This document shows, in pieces, positions 42,554 through 52,445 of a stretch of DNA of 64,000 bases. The stretch's first letter is position 1. Each line of letters starts with the position of its first letter. The notes below the pieces were generated by a model that did not search any database, was not told the DNA's origin, and saw nothing but the letters and a program-made list of their open reading frames with translations. Source of the DNA: Synechococcus sp. GreenBA-s (lineage in GTDB: Bacteria; Cyanobacteriota; Cyanobacteriia; PCC-6307; Cyanobiaceae); contig NZ_JAGQBX010000006.1 of assembly GCF_024345855.1 (NCBI RefSeq), positions 1 to 64,000 of the forward strand. Reading direction: 5' to 3'. The position numbers and the translations under genes were made by a program.

Positions 42554-43327
42554 GGGAAGAGGGGTGCCGTCATGGCAACGCACCACCCGCCCGGCGCCCC
42601 GCAGCTCCAGCCGGTAGTGCACCGACACCGGATCGGCCACCTGGGGATCGAGGCTGTCGACGCCCAGGCCGTCACGCCCGTGCTCGCGGCCGGAGCTGTG
42701 CAGATAGCGGCCCTGGCCCAGGTAGAGGCCCACGTGGCTGCAGCGCTGGGGCTTGCCGAAGAAGATCAGGTCACCGGGCCGCAGCAGGGCGTAATGGCCG
42801 GGCCGCACCGCCACGGGCTGGCAGAAGCGCTCCTGCTGGTAGGCATCGCGCGGAATCCACACACCGGCGGCCGCATAGGCCGTCTGGAGCAGGCCGGAGC
42901 AGTCGAAGTTGGGCCCGAGGCTGCCGCCCCAGAGGTAGCGGTTGGGCCGCTGCCGGGCCGCCGCGGCGAAGGCCAGCACCCGGGGCAGCCGCGCGGTGAT
43001 GGCGGGCGCCGCCAGCAGGCGGGGGCGGTGGGGCCCGCTGGCGAAGGCGATGCCCAGCAGCTCCTCGGCCTCCAGCCAGCCGGGATAGCCGTCCTCCAGC
43101 AGGCGCACCCGCAGGCGGCCCGGGACCGTGGAGCCGCCGCTGCCCCCGGGCGCCTCCAGCACCTGCAGGCTGCGCCCCGCCGCGGCCTGGGTGGCCAGCC
43201 CGGGGCCCCGCGGGCTGCTGCGCAGTTCCACCGGCGCGGCCAGGCGCCAGCGGCTGCCGGGGCGCAGCAGCTCGGGGGCGACCGGCTGGCCGGGTTGAGC
43301 CAGGGCCGCGTTGCCTAATCTCGCCAT
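42551..43327 (-). CDS. NlpC/P60 family peptidoglycan endopeptidase with SH3-like domain
   Basis: A 258-residue hydrolase. An SH3-like N-terminal region (about residues 20-95) is followed by an NlpC/P60 domain with the catalytic triad Cys143 (NFDCSGL), His198 (CSHVGLYLG) and His210. Such enzymes cut the peptide stems of peptidoglycan, between D-Glu and the diamino acid. No classical signal peptide is seen, as is common for cyanobacterial members. It is divergent from the beta-lactamase-like gene with only 17 bases between the starts. Confidence 0.9.
   Translation of the reverse strand: MARLGNAALAQPGQPVAPELLRPGSRWRLAAPVELRSSPRGPGLATQAAAGRSLQVLEAPGGSGGSTVPGRLRVRLLEDGYPGWLEAEELLGIAFASGPHRPRLLAAPAITARLPRVLAFAAAARQRPNRYLWGGSLGPNFDCSGLLQTAYAAAGVWIPRDAYQQERFCQPVAVRPGHYALLRPGDLIFFGKPQRCSHVGLYLGQGRYLHSSGREHGRDGLGVDSLDPQVADPVSVHYRLELRGAGRVVRCHDGTPLP
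43316..43321 (+). promoter_or_regulatory. Candidate -10 box for the beta-lactamase-like gene
   Basis: TAATCT lies 23 bases before the ATG at 43345, inside the 5' end of the divergent NlpC/P60 gene. Confidence 0.35.
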
Positions 43328-43344
43328 TGCCAGCAGGGGCCGCG

Positions 43345-44352
43345 ATGGGGTTCTACAGCCCGGATGGGGCCATGCAGCGGATCCTCGCCGATCAGATCGG
43401 CGCCCTTGAAGCCCAGGGCCGCCCGGGCCTGGGCCAGCAGCTCTCGGTGACCTGGCTGCGCTACGACAGCTCCCTGCGCCAGAGCGCCGCCGGTGCCAGC
43501 AGTGGCTTCGATGCCGCGGGCTTCTGGCAGCGGCCCGTGGCCGGGGCGGCCTGGAACGGCGATCGCCCCCGCTATCCGGCCAGCGTCGTGAAGCTGCTCT
43601 ACCTGGTGGCCGCGGAGGCCTGGCTACAGCGCCAGCTGATCGAGGAGGGCCCCGAGCTGCGCCGCGCCCTGGCCGACATGATCCGCGACTCCAGCAACGA
43701 CGCCACCGGCCTGGTGGTGGACCTGCTCAGCGGCACCAGCAGCGGCCCGGAGCTGCCGCCGGCCGCCTTCGCCCAGTGGAGCGCCCAGCGCCAGCTGGTG
43801 AACCAGTGGTTCGAGAGCCTGGGCTGGCCCGAATGGCCCGGCTGCAACGCCTGCCAGAAGACCTGGGGCGACGGGCCCTACGGCCGCGAGCGCCAGTCGT
43901 ACGGGGAGGAGCTGCAGAACCGCAACCGCCTCAGCACCGACCTCACCGCCCGGGTGCTGCACGGGGTGATGGCGGGGGCGCTGGTGTCGCCGCCGGCCTG
44001 CGCCCGCATGCAGGAGCTGCTGGCCCGCTCCCTGGATCCGGCGGAGCGGGCCGCCGATCCCGAGAACCAGGCGGATGGCTTCATCGGCGGCGGCCTGCCC
44101 CTGGGCGCCCGGCTGTGGAGCAAGGCCGGCTGGATGACCCAGGCCCACCACGACGCCGCCTACGTGGAACTGGAGGGCCATCGGCCCTTCCTGCTGGTGA
44201 TCTTCAGCGAGGGGGCCGAGCGGGCCCAGGACGAGACCCTGCTGCCGGACCTGACCCGCGCCCTGACAGCCAGCTGCCGGATTGACGTCCCAGCGGTGGA
44301 TCCGAACGAGCCAGCGGACGACGCTGGCAGGCCCGAAGGGGCGGGGGAATGA
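43345..44352 (+). CDS. Serine hydrolase, class A beta-lactamase-like
   Basis: A 335-residue protein with the penicillin-recognising serine fold. The nucleophile motif SxxK is Ser80-Val-Val-Lys83 (PASVVKLLYL), with DSSNDAT where class A enzymes have SDN. The third box reads SKAGWMT (KTG-like, as KAG). No signal peptide is apparent. Cyanobacterial members are usually of unknown activity; peptidase, esterase or lactamase function are all possible. The ATG at 43345 follows a TAATCT box and AGGGG; a TTG at 43327 is the alternative. Confidence 0.82.
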   Translation: MGFYSPDGAMQRILADQIGALEAQGRPGLGQQLSVTWLRYDSSLRQSAAGASSGFDAAGFWQRPVAGAAWNGDRPRYPASVVKLLYLVAAEAWLQRQLIEEGPELRRALADMIRDSSNDATGLVVDLLSGTSSGPELPPAAFAQWSAQRQLVNQWFESLGWPEWPGCNACQKTWGDGPYGRERQSYGEELQNRNRLSTDLTARVLHGVMAGALVSPPACARMQELLARSLDPAERAADPENQADGFIGGGLPLGARLWSKAGWMTQAHHDAAYVELEGHRPFLLVIFSEGAERAQDETLLPDLTRALTASCRIDVPAVDPNEPADDAGRPEGAGE

Positions 44353-44374
44353 AGCCCTGAGGTCAGGGCTGGAA

Positions 44375-44463
44375 CGGAGAGGGAGGGATTCGAACCCTCG
44401 ACAGAAGTTGCCTCCTGTAACTCCTTAGCAGGGAGCCGCTTTCAACCACTCAGCCACCTCTCC
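44375..44463 (-). tRNA. tRNA-Ser (anticodon GCT)
   Basis: An 89-base class II tRNA with a long variable arm. The acceptor stem GGAGAGG/CCTCTCC is perfect, the anticodon GCT lies at 44427-44429 on the complementary strand, and the T-arm contains GGTTCGAATCC. It reads AGC/AGU codons. CCA is not encoded. Confidence 0.96.
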
Positions 44464-44481
44464 AGCGGCCCGAAAAGCCTA

Positions 44482-45717
44482 TCAGCCCTCGGCCCCGTCC
44501 ACCGCCAGACGCGGCAGTCGGTGCTTGAAGCCGCAGAGGATCTCCCAGGGGATGGTGCCGCAGGTCTCGCTCCAGACTTCGGGGCCGATGGCGTCCGCCC
44601 CCTCCTCCCCCAGCAGCGTCACGACGCCGCCCACATCCAGCTCCGGCACGTCGGTGGCATCAAGCACCAGCTGGTCCATGGTGATCGCCCCCACCTGGCG
44701 CAGCCGCCGGTCGCCGAACAGCACCTCCAGCCGATCGGAGAGCAGCCGCGGCACGCCGTCGGCATAGCCGATGCCCACCACCGCCAGGCGGCTGGGCCGG
44801 CGGGTGATGAAGCGATGGCCGTAGCTGACCCCCACCCCGGCGGGCACCTCGCGGATCAGGCTCACCCGCGCCCGCACCCGCATCGCCGGCCGCAGGGGCA
44901 GACCACCGCCCAGGTGGGCGCCGGGGCGGTGGCCGTAGAGGGCCAGGCCCACGCGCACGAGGTCGAAGTGGAGGGCCGTGCTGCGCAGGGTGCCCGCCGA
45001 GTTGGCCAGGTGGCGCGCTCCGGGGGCCAGGCCCCGGTCCGCCAGGGCCCGGAGCACCTGCTCGTAGCGCTGCTGCTGCAGGCGGGTGAGGCCGTCGTCG
45101 CCCTCCGGGGCATCGGCGGCGGCCAGGTGGGAGTAGGTGCCGGCCAGCTGCACCGCATCGAGGCCGGCGATGGCCTCCACCAGACGGGGGCCCTGCTGCC
45201 AGTCGGCGCCGAGCCGGGCCATGCCGGTGTCGAGCTTGAGGTGGACGGCCATCGCGCGGCCGCTGCCGGCGGCGATGTTCTGGCAGAGCAGGGCCTCGCG
45301 CATGCCGCTGAGGGTGGGCATCAGCTGCCCGTGCAGGCAGGCCCGCAGCTCCTCGGGCTGGGTGAGGTTGCCGAGCACCAGCACGGGCGCCTCGATGCCG
45401 GCCTGGCGCAGCTCCAGGCCCTCCTGCAGGGTGGCCACCCCGAAGCAACTGGCCCCGCCGGCCAGGGCGGCGCGGGCGACGGGCAGGGCCCCATGGCCGT
45501 AGCCGTCGGCCTTGACCACCGCCATCAGCTCCGTGCCCGGCGCCAGGGCGGCCCGCAGGGCACGGGCATTGGCCGTGATCGCCGCCTCATCCACCTCCAC
45601 CCAGGCGCGCTGGCGGGGATGGGCCCAGAGGTCGGGCAGGCGGCCGGGAAGACGGGGGGCGGCCGGAGTGAGCGAACCGGCGGCGGCGGATGGGGGCGTG
45701 GGGAAGGGTTCGGGCAT
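44482..45717 (-). CDS. alr: Alanine racemase
   Basis: A 411-residue PLP enzyme that makes D-alanine for peptidoglycan. The PLP lysine is Lys69 in VVKADGYGHG. The second catalytic residue, a Tyr, is in GVSYGHRF, and GIGYADGVPR and MDQLVLD are conserved. An N-terminal extension of about 35 residues is Pro/Ala-rich. It lies between tRNA-Ser and the divergent HNH gene, within a group of cell-wall genes. Confidence 0.95.
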   Translation of the reverse strand: MPEPFPTPPSAAAGSLTPAAPRLPGRLPDLWAHPRQRAWVEVDEAAITANARALRAALAPGTELMAVVKADGYGHGALPVARAALAGGASCFGVATLQEGLELRQAGIEAPVLVLGNLTQPEELRACLHGQLMPTLSGMREALLCQNIAAGSGRAMAVHLKLDTGMARLGADWQQGPRLVEAIAGLDAVQLAGTYSHLAAADAPEGDDGLTRLQQQRYEQVLRALADRGLAPGARHLANSAGTLRSTALHFDLVRVGLALYGHRPGAHLGGGLPLRPAMRVRARVSLIREVPAGVGVSYGHRFITRRPSRLAVVGIGYADGVPRLLSDRLEVLFGDRRLRQVGAITMDQLVLDATDVPELDVGGVVTLLGEEGADAIGPEVWSETCGTIPWEILCGFKHRLPRLAVDGAEG

Positions 45718-45763
45718 CCGGGCAGGCGGGCAGTCAGGGGCGGACGCGCCGGCTCCACCCGGA

Positions 45764-45769
45764 TAGCAT
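45764..45769 (+). promoter_or_regulatory. Candidate -10 box for the HNH gene
   Basis: TAGCAT lies 22 bases before the ATG at 45792 and overlaps an upstream in-frame ATG (45768), which supports the downstream start. Confidence 0.35.
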
Positions 45770-45791
45770 GCCGTGGAACCAGGGGGCTGGC

Positions 45792-46295
45792 ATGGGCCAC
45801 GTTCTCGTTCTGAATGCGTCCTACGAGCCGCTGAACATCACCACCTGGCGCCGCGCCACGGTGATGCTGCTCAAGGGCAAGGCCGAGGGGCTGGAACACC
45901 ACCCCAGCCGCAGCCTGCGGCCCGGCCTGCGCCAGCCCACGGTGATCCGGCTGCGCCAGTTCGTGCGGGTGCCCTACCGGCCGCTGCCGCTCACCCGGCG
46001 CAACGTGTTCCACCGCGACGGCCACCGCTGCCAGTACTGCGGCCGCAGCGGCGAACCCCTCTCGATCGACCACGTGATCCCCCGCAGCCGCGGCGGCCAG
46101 GACGTGTGGGAGAACGTGACCACGGCCTGCCTGCGCTGCAACGTGCACAAGGGCAGCCGCACGCCCCGGGAGGCCGGCATGGTGCTGGCCTGCACCCCGC
46201 ACCGCCCCAGCAGCAGCCTGGTCTTCGAGGCCACCCGCCAGATGGAGGCGGGCCAGCACGGCGAGTGGGAGAAGTACATGTTGGGGGCGACCTGA
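45792..46295 (+). CDS. HNH endonuclease family protein
   Basis: A 167-residue protein. The N-terminal block HVLVLNASYEPLNITTWRRA is typical of the widespread cyanobacterial HNH family. The HNH core has two CxxC zinc pairs around the catalytic region (CQYC; SIDHVIPRSRGG; CLRC; NVHKGSR). It probably nicks or cuts DNA, but the biological role of this conserved housekeeping-like nuclease is not known to me. GGGGG precedes the chosen ATG, and the TAGCAT box lies just upstream. Confidence 0.9.
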   Translation: MGHVLVLNASYEPLNITTWRRATVMLLKGKAEGLEHHPSRSLRPGLRQPTVIRLRQFVRVPYRPLPLTRRNVFHRDGHRCQYCGRSGEPLSIDHVIPRSRGGQDVWENVTTACLRCNVHKGSRTPREAGMVLACTPHRPSSSLVFEATRQMEAGQHGEWEKYMLGAT

Positions 46296-46320
46296 GCCGC
46301 CGCCGCCACCGCAGGGCCGG

Positions 46321-47427
46321 TCAGCCGCCGGCGCCGGCGGCCTGTTCGGCCAGCTCCTCCAACTGGCGCCGCTGGTCCACCGCCACGCAGGCCCCGATCA
46401 GCTCGGCGAGCTGGCCCTGCAGCACCGGCTCCAGGGAGAAGTTGCGGCCCAGCCGGTGGTCGGTGGTGCGGTTGTCCTTGACGTTGTAGGTGCGGATCTT
46501 CTCGCTGCGGTCGCCGCTGCCCACCTGGGCCAGGCGGGCCGAGCGCTGCTGGGCGTTGGCCGCCGCCAGCTCCCGCTCGTAGAGCTTGGCCCGCAGGATC
46601 TCCATCGCCCGCTCCCGGTTCTGCAGCTGGGAGCGCTCCTGGGTGCAGAACACGCGGATGCCGGTGGGCTTGTGCAGCAGGTCCACCGCCGTCTCCACCT
46701 TGTTGACGTTCTGGCCGCCGGCGCCACCGGAGCGGGCGGTGCTGATCTCCAGGTCGGTGGGGTCGATCTGCACCTCCACCGGATCGGCCTCCGGCATCAC
46801 CGCCACCGTGGCGGTGGAGGTGTGCACCCGGCCCTGGGATTCGGTGACCGGCACCCGCTGCACCCGGTGCACGCCCGCCTCGTACTTCAGCTGGCTGTAG
46901 ACGCCCTCGCCCCGGATGGCCAGGATCAGCTCCTTGTAGCCGCCCAGCTCGGCCTCCGAGGCGCTGACGGGCTGCACGTTCCAGCCCACGCTCTGGGCAT
47001 AGCGCTCGTACATGCGGGCCAGATCCCCGGCCCAGAGGGCGGCCTCATCGCCGCCGGCCCCGGCGCGGATCTCCAGCATCACGCTGCGCTCGTCGCGGGG
47101 ATCGCGGGGCAGCAGGGCCAGGGTGAGTTGCTCGGTGAGGGCGGCGCTGCGCTCGGCCAGCTCCGCCAGCTCGGCCTGGGCCAGGGCCTCCATCTCCAGC
47201 TCGCCGCGGTGGTCCCGGAGCAGCTGGCGCACCTCCAGCTCCTGGCGCTGTAGCTCCTGGAGATCGCGGTAGCCGAGCACCAGGGGCTCGAGCCGGGAGC
47301 GCTCCCGGGCCAGGGGCTCCAGCTGGGCCGGATCGGCCGCCACGGCGGGATCGGCCAGCTGGCGCTCCAGGGTCTCGAAGGTGCGGCAGGCGGTATCCAG
47401 CCGGTCGCGCAGGAACGTGGCATCCAT
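46321..47427 (-). CDS. prfA: Peptide chain release factor 1
   Basis: A 368-residue RF1. The GGQ motif ([13 protein letters not shown]) that triggers peptide release and the family block [18 protein letters not shown] are intact. It recognises UAA and UAG stops. ATG 47427 ([10 protein letters not shown]) fits the family. It is the last gene of the long ribosomal run, after rpmE. Confidence 0.96.
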   Translation of the reverse strand: MDATFLRDRLDTACRTFETLERQLADPAVAADPAQLEPLARERSRLEPLVLGYRDLQELQRQELEVRQLLRDHRGELEMEALAQAELAELAERSAALTEQLTLALLPRDPRDERSVMLEIRAGAGGDEAALWAGDLARMYERYAQSVGWNVQPVSASEAELGGYKELILAIRGEGVYSQLKYEAGVHRVQRVPVTESQGRVHTSTATVAVMPEADPVEVQIDPTDLEISTARSGGAGGQNVNKVETAVDLLHKPTGIRVFCTQERSQLQNRERAMEILRAKLYERELAAANAQQRSARLAQVGSGDRSEKIRTYNVKDNRTTDHRLGRNFSLEPVLQGQLAELIGACVAVDQRRQLEELAEQAAGAGG

Positions 47428-47508
47428 GGCGGAGTGGCGGGTGACAGCAAAAAGCCGGATGCCCGTGAGCACCCGGCCGAAGGGCTGGAGTTCAGCGACA
47501 GGAGCGGA

Positions 47509-47784
47509 TCAGGCCTCGGCTTCGGCCGCGTCCTGCTTGGCTTCGGGCTTGGCCTCGGCGGCCTTGGCATCGCTGACGCCGGCCATGCCGTACTTGCGCA
47601 TGAAGCGGTCCACCCGACCCTCGGTGTCCAGGATCTTCTGGGTGCCGGTATAGAAGGGGTGATTGCCGCTCCACACGTCGACGTGCAGCTCGGGGCTGGT
47701 GGAGCCGGTGGTCATCACCACCTCTCCGTTGCAGATCACCTTGGCATCGGGATACCAGGTGGGATGAATGTCGGCCTTCGGCAT
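47509..47784 (-). CDS. rpmE: 50S ribosomal protein L31
   Basis: A 91-residue bL31 of the non-zinc (C-minus) form: a single Cys in KVICNGEVV and no CxxC pair. The conserved DVWSGNHPFYTGTQKI is present. The last ~23 residues are an Ala/Glu/Lys-rich tail beyond the usual fold. It lies between rpsI and prfA. Confidence 0.96.
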   Translation of the reverse strand: MPKADIHPTWYPDAKVICNGEVVMTTGSTSPELHVDVWSGNHPFYTGTQKILDTEGRVDRFMRKYGMAGVSDAKAAEAKPEAKQDAAEAEA

Positions 47785-47831
47785 GGCGGGATACGGCTGA
47801 ATACGAAGCTGAAAACGGAAAAGACCGGCAA

Positions 47832-48233
47832 TCAGCGCTTGGAGAACTGGGGAGCCTTACGGGCTTTCTTCAGGCCGTACTTGCGACGCTCCTTGGCGCG
47901 CGGGTCACGGCTTAGGTGCCCTTCGGTCTTGAGGGGCTTGCGGTTCTCAGGCGAGAGGTCGCACAGGGCCCGGGCGGCACCCTGCTTGATGGCATCGGCC
48001 TGGCCGGTGAGGCCGCCGCCACGCACGTTGACCAGCAGGTCGTACTCTGCCTCGAGACCCAGGGTCTGCAGGGGGGCCTTGACGGCCGCCAGGTAAACGG
48101 GGTTGTAGTTCAGGTAGTTGTCACCGGGGCGACCGTTGATGGTCACGGTGCCGGTGCCGGGAACGACGCGGACACGGGCAACGGCGGTCTTGCGGCGGCC
48201 GGTTCCCCAGTAGACGACTTTGTTGGTGCTCAT
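47832..48233 (-). CDS. rpsI: 30S ribosomal protein S9
   Basis: A 133-residue uS9 ending in [12 protein letters not shown], the basic tail that reaches the P-site t[16 protein letters not shown] opens the protein. Its ATG overlaps the rplM stop by 4 bases, the standard L13-S9 coupling. Confidence 0.97.
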   Translation of the reverse strand: MSTNKVVYWGTGRRKTAVARVRVVPGTGTVTINGRPGDNYLNYNPVYLAAVKAPLQTLGLEAEYDLLVNVRGGGLTGQADAIKQGAARALCDLSPENRKPLKTEGHLSRDPRAKERRKYGLKKARKAPQFSKR

Positions 48234-48682
48234 TGGGCGGAGGCGGCGGGATCGAGGGCGAGAACCTGGGGCTGCTGGGCGGCGTGGGGATGCTCGGCGC
48301 CCTTGTAGACCTTGAGCTTGCGGAACAGCTGACGGCCGAGGGCGTTGTGGGGGAGCATGCCCTTGACGGCCTTCTCGATGATCCGCTCCGGCAGGCGGGC
48401 CTGCAGGTGGGCAAAGGTCTCGGTCTTCATGCCGCCGGGACGGCCGGAGTGGCGGCGATACACCTTCTGGGTGCTCTTGTTGCCGCTCACCCGCACCTTG
48501 TCGGCGTTGATCACCACGACGAAGTCACCCGCGTCGATGTGGGGGGCGTAGTTGGGGTTGTTCTTGCCCCGCAGCACGGAGGCCACTTCACTGGCGAGGC
48601 GGCCGAGGGTCTGATCCGCCGCATCCACCAGATACCACTGGCGGGAGGCGGGATCCTGAGGGGGAACGAGAGTCTTGTTCAT
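48230..48682 (-). CDS. rplM: 50S ribosomal protein L13
   Basis: A 150-residue uL13 with [16 protein letters not shown] and the [19 protein letters not shown] block. It is the first gene of the L13-S9-L31-RF1 segment. A leader with its own hairpin and a TAAGGT box lies upstream, so this segment probably has its own promoter. Confidence 0.97.
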   Translation of the reverse strand: MNKTLVPPQDPASRQWYLVDAADQTLGRLASEVASVLRGKNNPNYAPHIDAGDFVVVINADKVRVSGNKSTQKVYRRHSGRPGGMKTETFAHLQARLPERIIEKAVKGMLPHNALGRQLFRKLKVYKGAEHPHAAQQPQVLALDPAASAQ

Positions 48683-48967
48683 CGCGCCGGCGGGCCGGAT
48701 CGGGTAGCGCGCCGTGGCTGGACGGATCTGCGCTGGAAACCAGGCGGATCGGGGTCCCGGCCGACGGGGCTGGACAGGGGAACGGCAGGGGCACCCGATC
48801 GCTCGGGTGTCAGAAGCTCGTGAAACGACCTTACCTCTTCGGTGGCGAGCACCTGGAGAAAGGGCGACGAGGCCGGCCAGGATCGCAATCCTGGCCGGGT
48901 TCTGGGGAGAAACTGCCCGCAGCGATCAGCAGGGGCAGGGTGCTCTGGCCTCCCGGCGCCGGAGCCT
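48683..48967 (-). promoter_or_regulatory. truA-rplM gap: terminator-like hairpin, -10 box and leader hairpin
   Basis: Reading toward rplM, there are three elements. First is a perfect 11-bp hairpin (48873-48898, loop 48884-48887) about 70 bases after truA, with no T-run. Second is TAAGGT on the minus strand (48828-48833). Third is a perfect 7-bp hairpin, CACCCGA/TCGGGTG (48792-48809), in what would be a ~140-base leader. Together they look like an end of transcription followed by a promoter and a structured leader. Autogenous control of the L13 operon is known in some other bacteria, but this leader matches no fold I can name. Confidence 0.5.
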
Positions 48968-49861
48968 TCAGCCTTGCGGCTGGGGCGCTCCGGCGGCTGG
49001 AGGATCAGAGCACTCCAGCGAATACCGCGGTTGGCCATCGTACCAGGCGGCTCGGGAGAACACCTCGCGGGGATAGCCCACCCGCAGCAGGCAGAGGCCC
49101 TGGGGCGGCGCCGCCTCCTTCACCTCCGAGCGGGCACGGCTGCGCCAGCGCCGCTCGAAGTCCGCCAGGGCCAGGCGCCCCTCCCCCAGCGCCACCAGCT
49201 GACCCATCACCAGCCGCACCATGCCGTAGAGGAAGCCACTGGCCTGGAGTTCCACCGTGATCAGATCGCCGCAGCGCTCCACGCTCACCTCCTGCAGGGT
49301 GGTGCGCGAGTGGGAGCGGCTGCTGCCGGCCCGCTCGAAGGCGGCGAAGTCGTGCTCCCCCAGCATCCCCTCCAGGGCCCGGCGCATCAGGTCCTCATCC
49401 AGGCACACCTGGTAGCGGTGCCAGCTCCAGGGGGCCAGGAACAGGTTGGGCAGCCGGGCGTTGTGGAGCGTGTAGCGGTAGCGGCGGTAGGTGGCCGAGA
49501 AACAGGCATGCCAGTCGGGGGGCACAGCGGCGGCGGCCCGCACCCGGATGCTGGCGGGCAGACGGCCGTTCAGGGCCGCCGCCCAGCGCTGGGCCGGGAT
49601 CGGGCCCGCCGCCTCGAAGTGCACCACCTGGCCGGCGGCATGGACGCCGCTGTCGGTGCGGCCCGCCGCCACGGCCAGCACCGGCCGCTGCGGATCCAGC
49701 TGGGCGATCGCCGCCTCGAGGGTCTCCTGCACGCTGGGGTCGCGGGGCTGGCGCTGCCAGCCGCAGTAGGCGGCGCCGTCGTACTGGAGGCAGAGGGCCA
49801 CCCGGCGCAGGGGGCCACCTTCAGGGGCCGGAGCGGCCGAGGCGGGGACCAGGGACGGCAT
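48968..49861 (-). CDS. truA: tRNA pseudouridine synthase A
   Basis: A 297-residue enzyme that makes pseudouridine at positions 38-40 of tRNA anticodon stems. The catalytic Asp is in [10 protein letters not shown], and [12 protein letters not shown] and GFLYGMVR are conserved. I choose ATG 49861. The upstream ATG at 49924 sits directly against the T-run of the rplQ terminator, leaving no room for a ribosome binding site, and its extra 21 residues are Pro/Ser-rich filler. Confidence 0.93.
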   Translation of the reverse strand: MPSLVPASAAPAPEGGPLRRVALCLQYDGAAYCGWQRQPRDPSVQETLEAAIAQLDPQRPVLAVAAGRTDSGVHAAGQVVHFEAAGPIPAQRWAAALNGRLPASIRVRAAAAVPPDWHACFSATYRRYRYTLHNARLPNLFLAPWSWHRYQVCLDEDLMRRALEGMLGEHDFAAFERAGSSRSHSRTTLQEVSVERCGDLITVELQASGFLYGMVRLVMGQLVALGEGRLALADFERRWRSRARSEVKEAAPPQGLCLLRVGYPREVFSRAAWYDGQPRYSLECSDPPAAGAPQPQG

Positions 49862-49925
49862 GGACGGCGGGGCGAGGGGCCAGGGACCGCGGGGCGGCCG
49901 GCGGCCAGGGGAACTGCTGGCCATG

Positions 49926-49960
49926 AAAAAACCGCGATGGGCCCAAGGGCCATCGCGGTC
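49926..49960 (-). terminator. Rho-independent terminator after rplQ
   Basis: Long stem (ACCGCGATGG/CCATCGCGGT extended by GCCC/GGGC with one bulged base) and AA loop, then a T-run on the minus strand (As at 49926-49931). It closes the rpoA-rplQ segment and stands just before truA. Confidence 0.85.
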
Positions 49961-49995
49961 TGGTGCTGAATGGGCGCGGGCCTGGGCCCAGCGGC

Positions 49996-50346
49996 TCAGA
50001 CCAGCTCGATGATCGCCATCTCGGCGTTGTCGCCGCGGCGGGGCACCGTGCGGATGATGCGGGTATAGCCGCCGTTGCGGTCGCCGTAGCGCTCCTGGGC
50101 CTTGTCGAACAGGGCGTGCACCAGTTGCTTGTCGTAGATGTAGCCGATGGCGCGGCGGCGGGCGGCGAGGCTGCCCTCCTTGGCCAGGGAGATCATGCGC
50201 TCGGCCTCATCACGCAGGGCCTTGGCGCGAGCCTTGGTGGTGGTGACGCGACCCTCGCGGATCAGCTGGGTGGTCAGACCCCGCAGCAGGGCCTTGCGTT
50301 GGTCGGCGGGGCGTCCCAGCAGGGGGACTCGGCACTGGTGTCGCAT
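49996..50346 (-). CDS. rplQ: 50S ribosomal protein L17
   Basis: A 116-residue bL17 with [21 protein letters not shown] and the C-terminal [19 protein letters not shown]. It follows rpoA by 53 bases and is closed by a strong terminator. Confidence 0.97.
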   Translation of the reverse strand: MRHQCRVPLLGRPADQRKALLRGLTTQLIREGRVTTTKARAKALRDEAERMISLAKEGSLAARRRAIGYIYDKQLVHALFDKAQERYGDRNGGYTRIIRTVPRRGDNAEMAIIELV

Positions 50347-50399
50347 GGGAGGAGCGGTGAAGCGTTGAGAGATGGAAGGATCGAGTCGGAAGCCCCGGC

Positions 50400-51338
50400 T
50401 CAGGCGCTGGTGCGGCTCTGGGGCAGGGAGATGCCGATGCGCTCAAGGGCCTCGATCACCTCATCGGCCGATTTGGAGCCGAAGTTCTTGATCTCCAGCA
50501 GGTCCTCGTAGCTGAAGCCCATCAGGTCGGACACGGAGTTGACCTGGGCGCGCTTGAGGCAGTTGTAGGCGCGCACGGAGAGGTTCAGTTCCTCGAGGGG
50601 GATCTGGGCCTCGGCGGAGGGCTCAGGTTCCAGGCCGGGCTCATCAGCCACGGTCAGGCTGGCCAGGGGCTGGAACAGGGCGATCAGCTGGTTGGCCGCC
50701 TGGGCCATGGCGTCGTCGGGGCTGACGGAGCCATCGGTCTGGATTTCCAGGCGCAGGCGCTCGCGGGCGGAACCGCCCTCGCCCACGGCGGTCTCATCCA
50801 CCGTGTAGTTGGCGCGGCGCACCGGCATGAACACGGCATCGATCTGCAGCAGGTCGATGGCGCTGCTGTCCTCGTGGCGGCGATCCACGGGGCGGTAGCC
50901 GACGCCGCGCTCCACGTGCACTTCCAGCTCCAGGCTGTGGCCCTCGGCCACGATGGCGATCGGACGCTCGGGGTCGATCACCTGCACCTGGGAGGAGAAC
51001 TGCAGGTCGCTGGCGGTCACGGTGGCGGGGCCGTTGACCACCAGACGACCGATCTCCAGCTCGCGGCTGCGGCTGTGGACGGTGACGTCCTTGCAGTTCA
51101 GCAGGATGTCGAGCACGTCTTCACGTACGCCCGGCACGGTGGCGTACTCATGGTTCACACCGGCGATGCGCACGGCGGTGATGGCACTGCCCTCCAGGGC
51201 TCCCATCAGCACGCGACGCAGGGAATTGCCGAGGGTGATGGCCTGGCCCCTTTCCAGGGGCCCGATCACGAAGACGCCCGTCTGGGAGCGGTCGTCGGCG
51301 ATCTGATGCTCGACCCGATCGATCTGGTACTGCAGCAC
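50400..51338 (-). CDS. rpoA: RNA polymerase alpha subunit
   Basis: A 312-residue alpha subunit. The N-terminal assembly domain has [21 protein letters not shown] Glu/Ala-rich linker (about 225-245) leads to the C-terminal domain, with [15 protein letters not shown] and [14 protein letters not shown], that contacts promoters and regulators. Standard position after rpsK. Confidence 0.98.
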   Translation of the reverse strand: MLQYQIDRVEHQIADDRSQTGVFVIGPLERGQAITLGNSLRRVLMGALEGSAITAVRIAGVNHEYATVPGVREDVLDILLNCKDVTVHSRSRELEIGRLVVNGPATVTASDLQFSSQVQVIDPERPIAIVAEGHSLELEVHVERGVGYRPVDRRHEDSSAIDLLQIDAVFMPVRRANYTVDETAVGEGGSARERLRLEIQTDGSVSPDDAMAQAANQLIALFQPLASLTVADEPGLEPEPSAEAQIPLEELNLSVRAYNCLKRAQVNSVSDLMGFSYEDLLEIKNFGSKSADEVIEALERIGISLPQSRTSA

Positions 51339-51414
51339 GGTCTGAAGCTCGGAAAGTATGGATAGGGCCCGGCCGGGGGATGGGCCGCGATGCGCTGGGC
51401 GCAGGGGCGTCGGA

Positions 51415-51807
51415 TCAGACCCGGCGACGCTTGGCGCGGCGGCAGCCGTTGTGGGGCAGCGGGGTGACGTCGCGGATCAGGGTGATCTCCAGGCCAGCCA
51501 CCTGCAGGGCACGGATGGCGGTCTCACGGCCGGAACCGGGGCCACGCACCAGCACTTCGATCTGGCGCATGCCCTGCTCGAGGGCGCGGCGGGCGGCCGC
51601 TTCGGCGGCGGTCTGGGCGGCGAAGGGGGTGCCCTTACGGGCGCCCTTGAAGCCGCTGGCACCGGCGGAGGACCAGGAGATCACCTCGCCGGCCGTGTCG
51701 GTGATCGACACGATCGTGTTGTTGAAGGTGCTCTGGATGTGCGCCACACCGTTGGGCACATTGCGCTTCGTCTTCTTGGCGCCGGATTTCTTGGCGGGCT
51801 TGGCCAT
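51415..51807 (-). CDS. rpsK: 30S ribosomal protein S11
   Basis: A 130-residue uS11 with [18 protein letters not shown] and the C-terminal [11 protein letters not shown]. It is placed between rpsM and rpoA as in most bacteria. Confidence 0.98.
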   Translation of the reverse strand: MAKPAKKSGAKKTKRNVPNGVAHIQSTFNNTIVSITDTAGEVISWSSAGASGFKGARKGTPFAAQTAAEAAARRALEQGMRQIEVLVRGPGSGRETAIRALQVAGLEITLIRDVTPLPHNGCRRAKRRRV

Positions 51808-51924
51808 GGTGTAGGCCCTGCGAGGGCAGGGAGGTGATCGGGGGACTGACGGGGGAATCGCCCTGGTGACGCCCGGTGCCCGAGGGGCACTGCGGCGGCA
51901 GGGCGACGGCGGTGCAAGAAGGGC

Positions 51925-52290
51925 TTACTTCTTCTTACCGGCCACGGTCTTGCGGGCGCCGCGGCGGGTGCGCGCGTTGGTGCGGGTGCGCTGGCCACGG
52001 ACGGGCAGGCCGGCGCGGTGGCGACGGCCGCGCACGCAGCCGATGTCCTGCAGTCGCTTGAGGGCCATGCCCTCCTGGCGGCGCAGGTCACCCTCGAGGG
52101 TGAAGGACTCGGCGGCGCCGCGCAGCTTCTGCACGTCGGCGTCGTCAAGGTCCTTGACGCGGGTGTCGGGGTTGACGCCGGTCTTGGCGAGGATCTTCTT
52201 GGCCCGGGTCAGGCCGATCCCATACACATAGGTGAGAGCAATCTCGATCCTCTTGTCACGAGGAATATCGACACCGGCAATCCGAGCCAC
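51925..52290 (-). CDS. rpsM: 30S ribosomal protein S13
   Basis: A 121-residue uS13: [20 protein letters not shown] at the start and a Lys-rich tail, KTVAGKKK. The start is a GTG at 52290. The same frame stays open for 47 further codons upstream, but that part lacks family sequence and a suitable start. Confidence 0.96.
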   Translation of the reverse strand: MARIAGVDIPRDKRIEIALTYVYGIGLTRAKKILAKTGVNPDTRVKDLDDADVQKLRGAAESFTLEGDLRRQEGMALKRLQDIGCVRGRRHRAGLPVRGQRTRTNARTRRGARKTVAGKKK

Positions 52291-52445
52291 GTAAAAAACG
52301 ATCGGGTGGGCAGAGGGGAGGCCAACGACAGGGTTGGGCTCAGGGGAGGCTCCCGATGGGGTCGGGGCCAGGGGAGACCGCGGAAGGGCGAGGTCTCGGG
52401 GGTGGTCCGGCAGGGCCGGACCGGCGGACAAGGCTCAGCCTGGGA

